From contig CANRLB010000019.1 of NCBI GenBank assembly GCA_947631365.1, positions 1 through 14,853 of the forward strand: 14,853 nt of DNA, in the 5' to 3' direction. Below the pieces are notes generated by a model. That model ran no database searches. It worked only from the letters and a program-made list of their open reading frames with translations, and was not told the origin of the DNA. This DNA comes from an uncultured Bacilli bacterium (GTDB lineage: Bacteria; Bacillota_I; Bacilli_A; RF39; UBA660). The translations under genes and the position numbers were made by a program. Shown here piece by piece: positions 12,966 through 14,853 of the stretch. The first letter of the stretch is position 1, and every line of letters starts with the position of its first letter.

Positions 12966-14734
12966 TGAAAGCAGAAGAACTTAGAGAGAAATATTTAAAA
13001 TTTTTTGAAAGTAAAGGCCATAAGAAAATTAATTCTGCTTCAATTGTGCCAGAAAATGACCCAACTGTTTTATTTACAACGGCTGGTATGCATCCTTTAG
13101 TTCCTTTTTTGCTTGGGGAACATCATCCAAGTGGCAATAAGCTTACGGATGTTCAAAAATGTATTAGAACAAGTGACATTGATGAAGTTGGAGATGCATC
13201 ACACTTAACATTCTTTGAAATGCTTGGCAATTGGAGTTTAGGAGCATATTTTAAAGAAGACGCTATTAAATATAGTTATGAATTTTTAACTAGTAAGGAA
13301 TATTTAGGTATTCCTAAAGATAAATTATATTTTACGGTTTTCGCTGGTGATGATGAAGCACCAAGAGATGAAGAAAGTTATCAAATATGGCGTAGTTTAG
13401 GAGTAGAAGAAGATCATCTATTTTATTTGCCTAAAGAAAATAATTTTTGGATTTTAGGAAGTGGGATCGGTCCTTGTGGCCCCGATACCGAAATGTTTTA
13501 TGATACAGGAAAAGAAGCTTGTGGACCAAATTGTAATCCAGCTTGCGACTGTGGTAAATATTTAGAAATTTGGAATGATGTCTTTATGGAATTCTATAAA
13601 GATGAAAAAGGGAATTTAAGTAAATTAGCTCAAAAAAATGTTGATACGGGAATGGGACTTGAAAGAACAATTACTGTTTTAAATGGCTATGAAAGTGTAT
13701 ATGATTCTTCGATTTTTGCTAGTATTAAAAAGAAATTAGAAGAGTTATCGCATATGAAATATGAAGATAATAAAAAATCTTTTCGTATTATTATGGATCA
13801 TTTAAGAACAAGTACTTTTATTTTAGCTGATGATCATGGTATTACCCCTTCAAATGTTGGAGCGGGATATGTTTTACGTCGTCTTTTACGAAGAACAATT
13901 AGACATTTAAAAAAACTAAATATAGAAGAATATGTCTTAAATGATTTAGCTAGTATATATATAGAAGAATATCAAGATATTTATGAAGAATTAAAAAGAA
14001 ATCAAGAAGTAGTTTTTCATGAATTAGAAAAAGAATATACTAAATTTAGTAAAACTTTAAAAGAAGGAGAAAGATTATTTTATAAAACTATTAAACATTT
14101 AGAAAATAATACTTTAAGTGGTAAAGATGCTTTTAAATTATTTGATACTTTTGGTTTCCCAATTGAAATGACTTTAGAACTTGCCCATGAAAATAATTTA
14201 GAAGTAAATATCAAAGAATTTGAAGAAGCATTCAAAGAACATCAAGAAAAATCTAGAACTATTGATGCTGGTTCCTTTAAAGGTGGCCTTGCTGATACTT
14301 CAGAAAATTCTATTAAATATCATACTTTAGCCCATCTCCTTTTAGCAACTTTACAAGAAATTTATGGTAAAGATATTTACCAAAAGGGATGTAATATAAC
14401 TCCTGAGAGAATTCGTTTTGATTTTAATTTAGATCATAAATTATCAGATGAAGAAAAACAAAAAATTGAAAATAGAGTTAATGAAATGATTAAAAGTAAT
14501 ACTCCGGTTACCTTTGAAGAAATTCCTTATGAAAAAGCTAAAGAAGAAGGAGCTCATGGAACATTTGAAAATAAATATGGAGAAATGGTAAAAGTTTATA
14601 CTATAGGTAATTTATCTAAAGAAATTTGTGGAGGCCCTCATGTTACTAATACAGGTGTTTTAGGGCACTTTAAAATAATTAAAGAAGAATCTTCAAGTGC
14701 AGGAGTTAGAAGAATTAAAGGAATACTTGAATAA
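12965..14734 (+). CDS. alaS: Alanyl-tRNA synthetase, short form without C-Ala and beta-barrel linker
   Basis: Class II AlaRS of 589 residues; most bacterial enzymes have about 870. The catalytic core is intact: REKYLKFFESKGH, FTTAGMHPLVPFLLG (37-51), LTFFEMLGNWSLG (81-93) and GMGLER motif 3 (229-234). The tRNA-recognition region has VLRRLLRRTIRH. The editing site is complete with H453-TLA-H457 and C555-GGP-H559, ending at AGVRRIKGILE. The beta-barrel (the part usually holding AEQGGQxGD) is missing: the chain goes from GSFKGGLADTSENS (436-449) straight into the editing domain. The C-terminal dimerisation/C-Ala domain is also missing. A cysteine cluster (C186, C190, C194, C196) sits inside the catalytic domain and looks like a metal site. 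From memory, compact AlaRSs with CGGPH and such a Cys cluster occur in Patescibacteria. Regulation is by the upstream T-box. Confidence 0.95.
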   Translation: MKAEELREKYLKFFESKGHKKINSASIVPENDPTVLFTTAGMHPLVPFLLGEHHPSGNKLTDVQKCIRTSDIDEVGDASHLTFFEMLGNWSLGAYFKEDAIKYSYEFLTSKEYLGIPKDKLYFTVFAGDDEAPRDEESYQIWRSLGVEEDHLFYLPKENNFWILGSGIGPCGPDTEMFYDTGKEACGPNCNPACDCGKYLEIWNDVFMEFYKDEKGNLSKLAQKNVDTGMGLERTITVLNGYESVYDSSIFASIKKKLEELSHMKYEDNKKSFRIIMDHLRTSTFILADDHGITPSNVGAGYVLRRLLRRTIRHLKKLNIEEYVLNDLASIYIEEYQDIYEELKRNQEVVFHELEKEYTKFSKTLKEGERLFYKTIKHLENNTLSGKDAFKLFDTFGFPIEMTLELAHENNLEVNIKEFEEAFKEHQEKSRTIDAGSFKGGLADTSENSIKYHTLAHLLLATLQEIYGKDIYQKGCNITPERIRFDFNLDHKLSDEEKQKIENRVNEMIKSNTPVTFEEIPYEKAKEEGAHGTFENKYGEMVKVYTIGNLSKEICGGPHVTNTGVLGHFKIIKEESSSAGVRRIKGILE

Positions 14735-14772
14735 TTATAAAACCGGTAAATTATTATACCGGTTTTATAATT
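14733..14772 (+). terminator. Strong hairpin terminator after alaS, probably bidirectional
   Basis: A perfect 16-base inverted repeat: AATTATAAAACCGGTA (14733-14748) and its reverse complement (14757-14772), with an eight-base loop. A and T runs flank the CCGG core, so it could stop transcription from either side. It begins within the alaS stop codon. Confidence 0.88.
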
Positions 14773-14785
14773 AAACAAAAAACTA

Positions 14786-14814
14786 TTTAAAAAGATAAAA
14801 AAATATGATAATAT
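14786..14814 (+). promoter_or_regulatory. Promoter for the gene at the right edge
   Basis: TTTAAA (14786-14791) and TAATAT (14809-14814) are 17 bases apart. TG at 14806-14807 gives an extended -10 layout, the same design as the T-box promoter at 12201-12229. Confidence 0.45.
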
Positions 14815-14844
14815 AAGGGTAATAAAAATAGAAAGAGGATAGTT

Positions 14845-14853
14845 ATGGAAAAA
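14845..14853 (+). CDS. Start of a gene cut by the window edge
   Basis: Only three codons (Met-Glu-Lys) are present. The call rests on a good AGAGGAT ribosome site (14834-14840) four bases before the ATG, together with the upstream promoter and the preceding terminator. Product unknown. Confidence 0.55.

Noticed and set aside
12965..14734. alaS as a truncated pseudogene
   Set aside because: All catalytic and editing motifs are present, the end coincides with the natural end of the editing domain, and a strong terminator starts at the stop codon.
1..14853. CRISPR array, insertion sequence, integrase or attachment site
   Set aside because: No spaced direct repeats, transposase or recombinase motifs, or tRNA-flanking duplications were seen. 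The tRNA-Ser 3' end is followed only by its terminator.

Overview
The window is very AT-rich and every gene lies on the + strand, with tight spacing and several overlapping stop/start pairs. T-box control of a tRNA synthetase gene, a RecD2 helicase, an AI-2E family transporter and strong AGGAG-type ribosome sites point to a low-GC Firmicutes lineage. An uncultured Bacilli/Mollicutes-related gut or host-associated group (RF39- or Erysipelotrichia-like) would fit; this is inferred from style, not from a marker phylogeny. All tryptophans in the recognised proteins are written TGG and no gene needs UGA read through, so the standard code (table 11) applies rather than the Mycoplasma code.

Region 1 (1-4776) looks like one envelope operon whose start is outside the window. 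It holds the C-terminus of a phosphodiester glycosidase (NAGPA-like) protein, a membrane-anchored extracytoplasmic protein of unknown family, a coiled-coil membrane protein, a polyprenol-phosphate-type GT2 glycosyltransferase fused to GtrA, a PAP2 lipid phosphatase and a lipoprotein with the TroA/ZnuA metal-binding fold whose usual metal ligands are mostly replaced. It ends in a hairpin-plus-T-run terminator. Glycosyltransferase-GtrA, lipid phosphatase and glycosidase together suggest lipid-carrier-dependent glycan transfer to an envelope polymer.

Region 2 (about 4810-8343) has its own promoter and three overlapping genes: the radical SAM 'DNA modification/repair' protein with a C-terminal helix-hairpin-helix, its usual partner of the DUF4130 family, and a divergent GroEL-type chaperonin without the GGM tail. 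A tRNA-Ser(GCU) gene with encoded CCA and its own terminator follows.

Region 3 (about 8592-12205) holds recD2, which appears to be leaderless (TATAAT six bases before the ATG, no ribosome site), an unannotated 48-aa Met-rich single-pass membrane protein with its own terminator, and an AI-2E family transporter.

Region 4 (12201-14772) is a T-box leader with Ala specifier GCU, followed by a phage-type deoxynucleotide monophosphate kinase and a short alanyl-tRNA synthetase (589 aa) overlapping by one base. This AlaRS keeps the catalytic, tRNA-recognition and editing domains but lacks the beta-barrel linker and the C-Ala domain. A strong 16-bp hairpin terminator closes the unit, and a new gene starts at the right edge.

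The items most worth following up are the compact AlaRS in a T-box operon with a dNMP kinase, the divergent chaperonin coupled to the radical SAM/DUF4130 pair, the ligand-poor TroA-like lipoprotein and the leaderless recD2.
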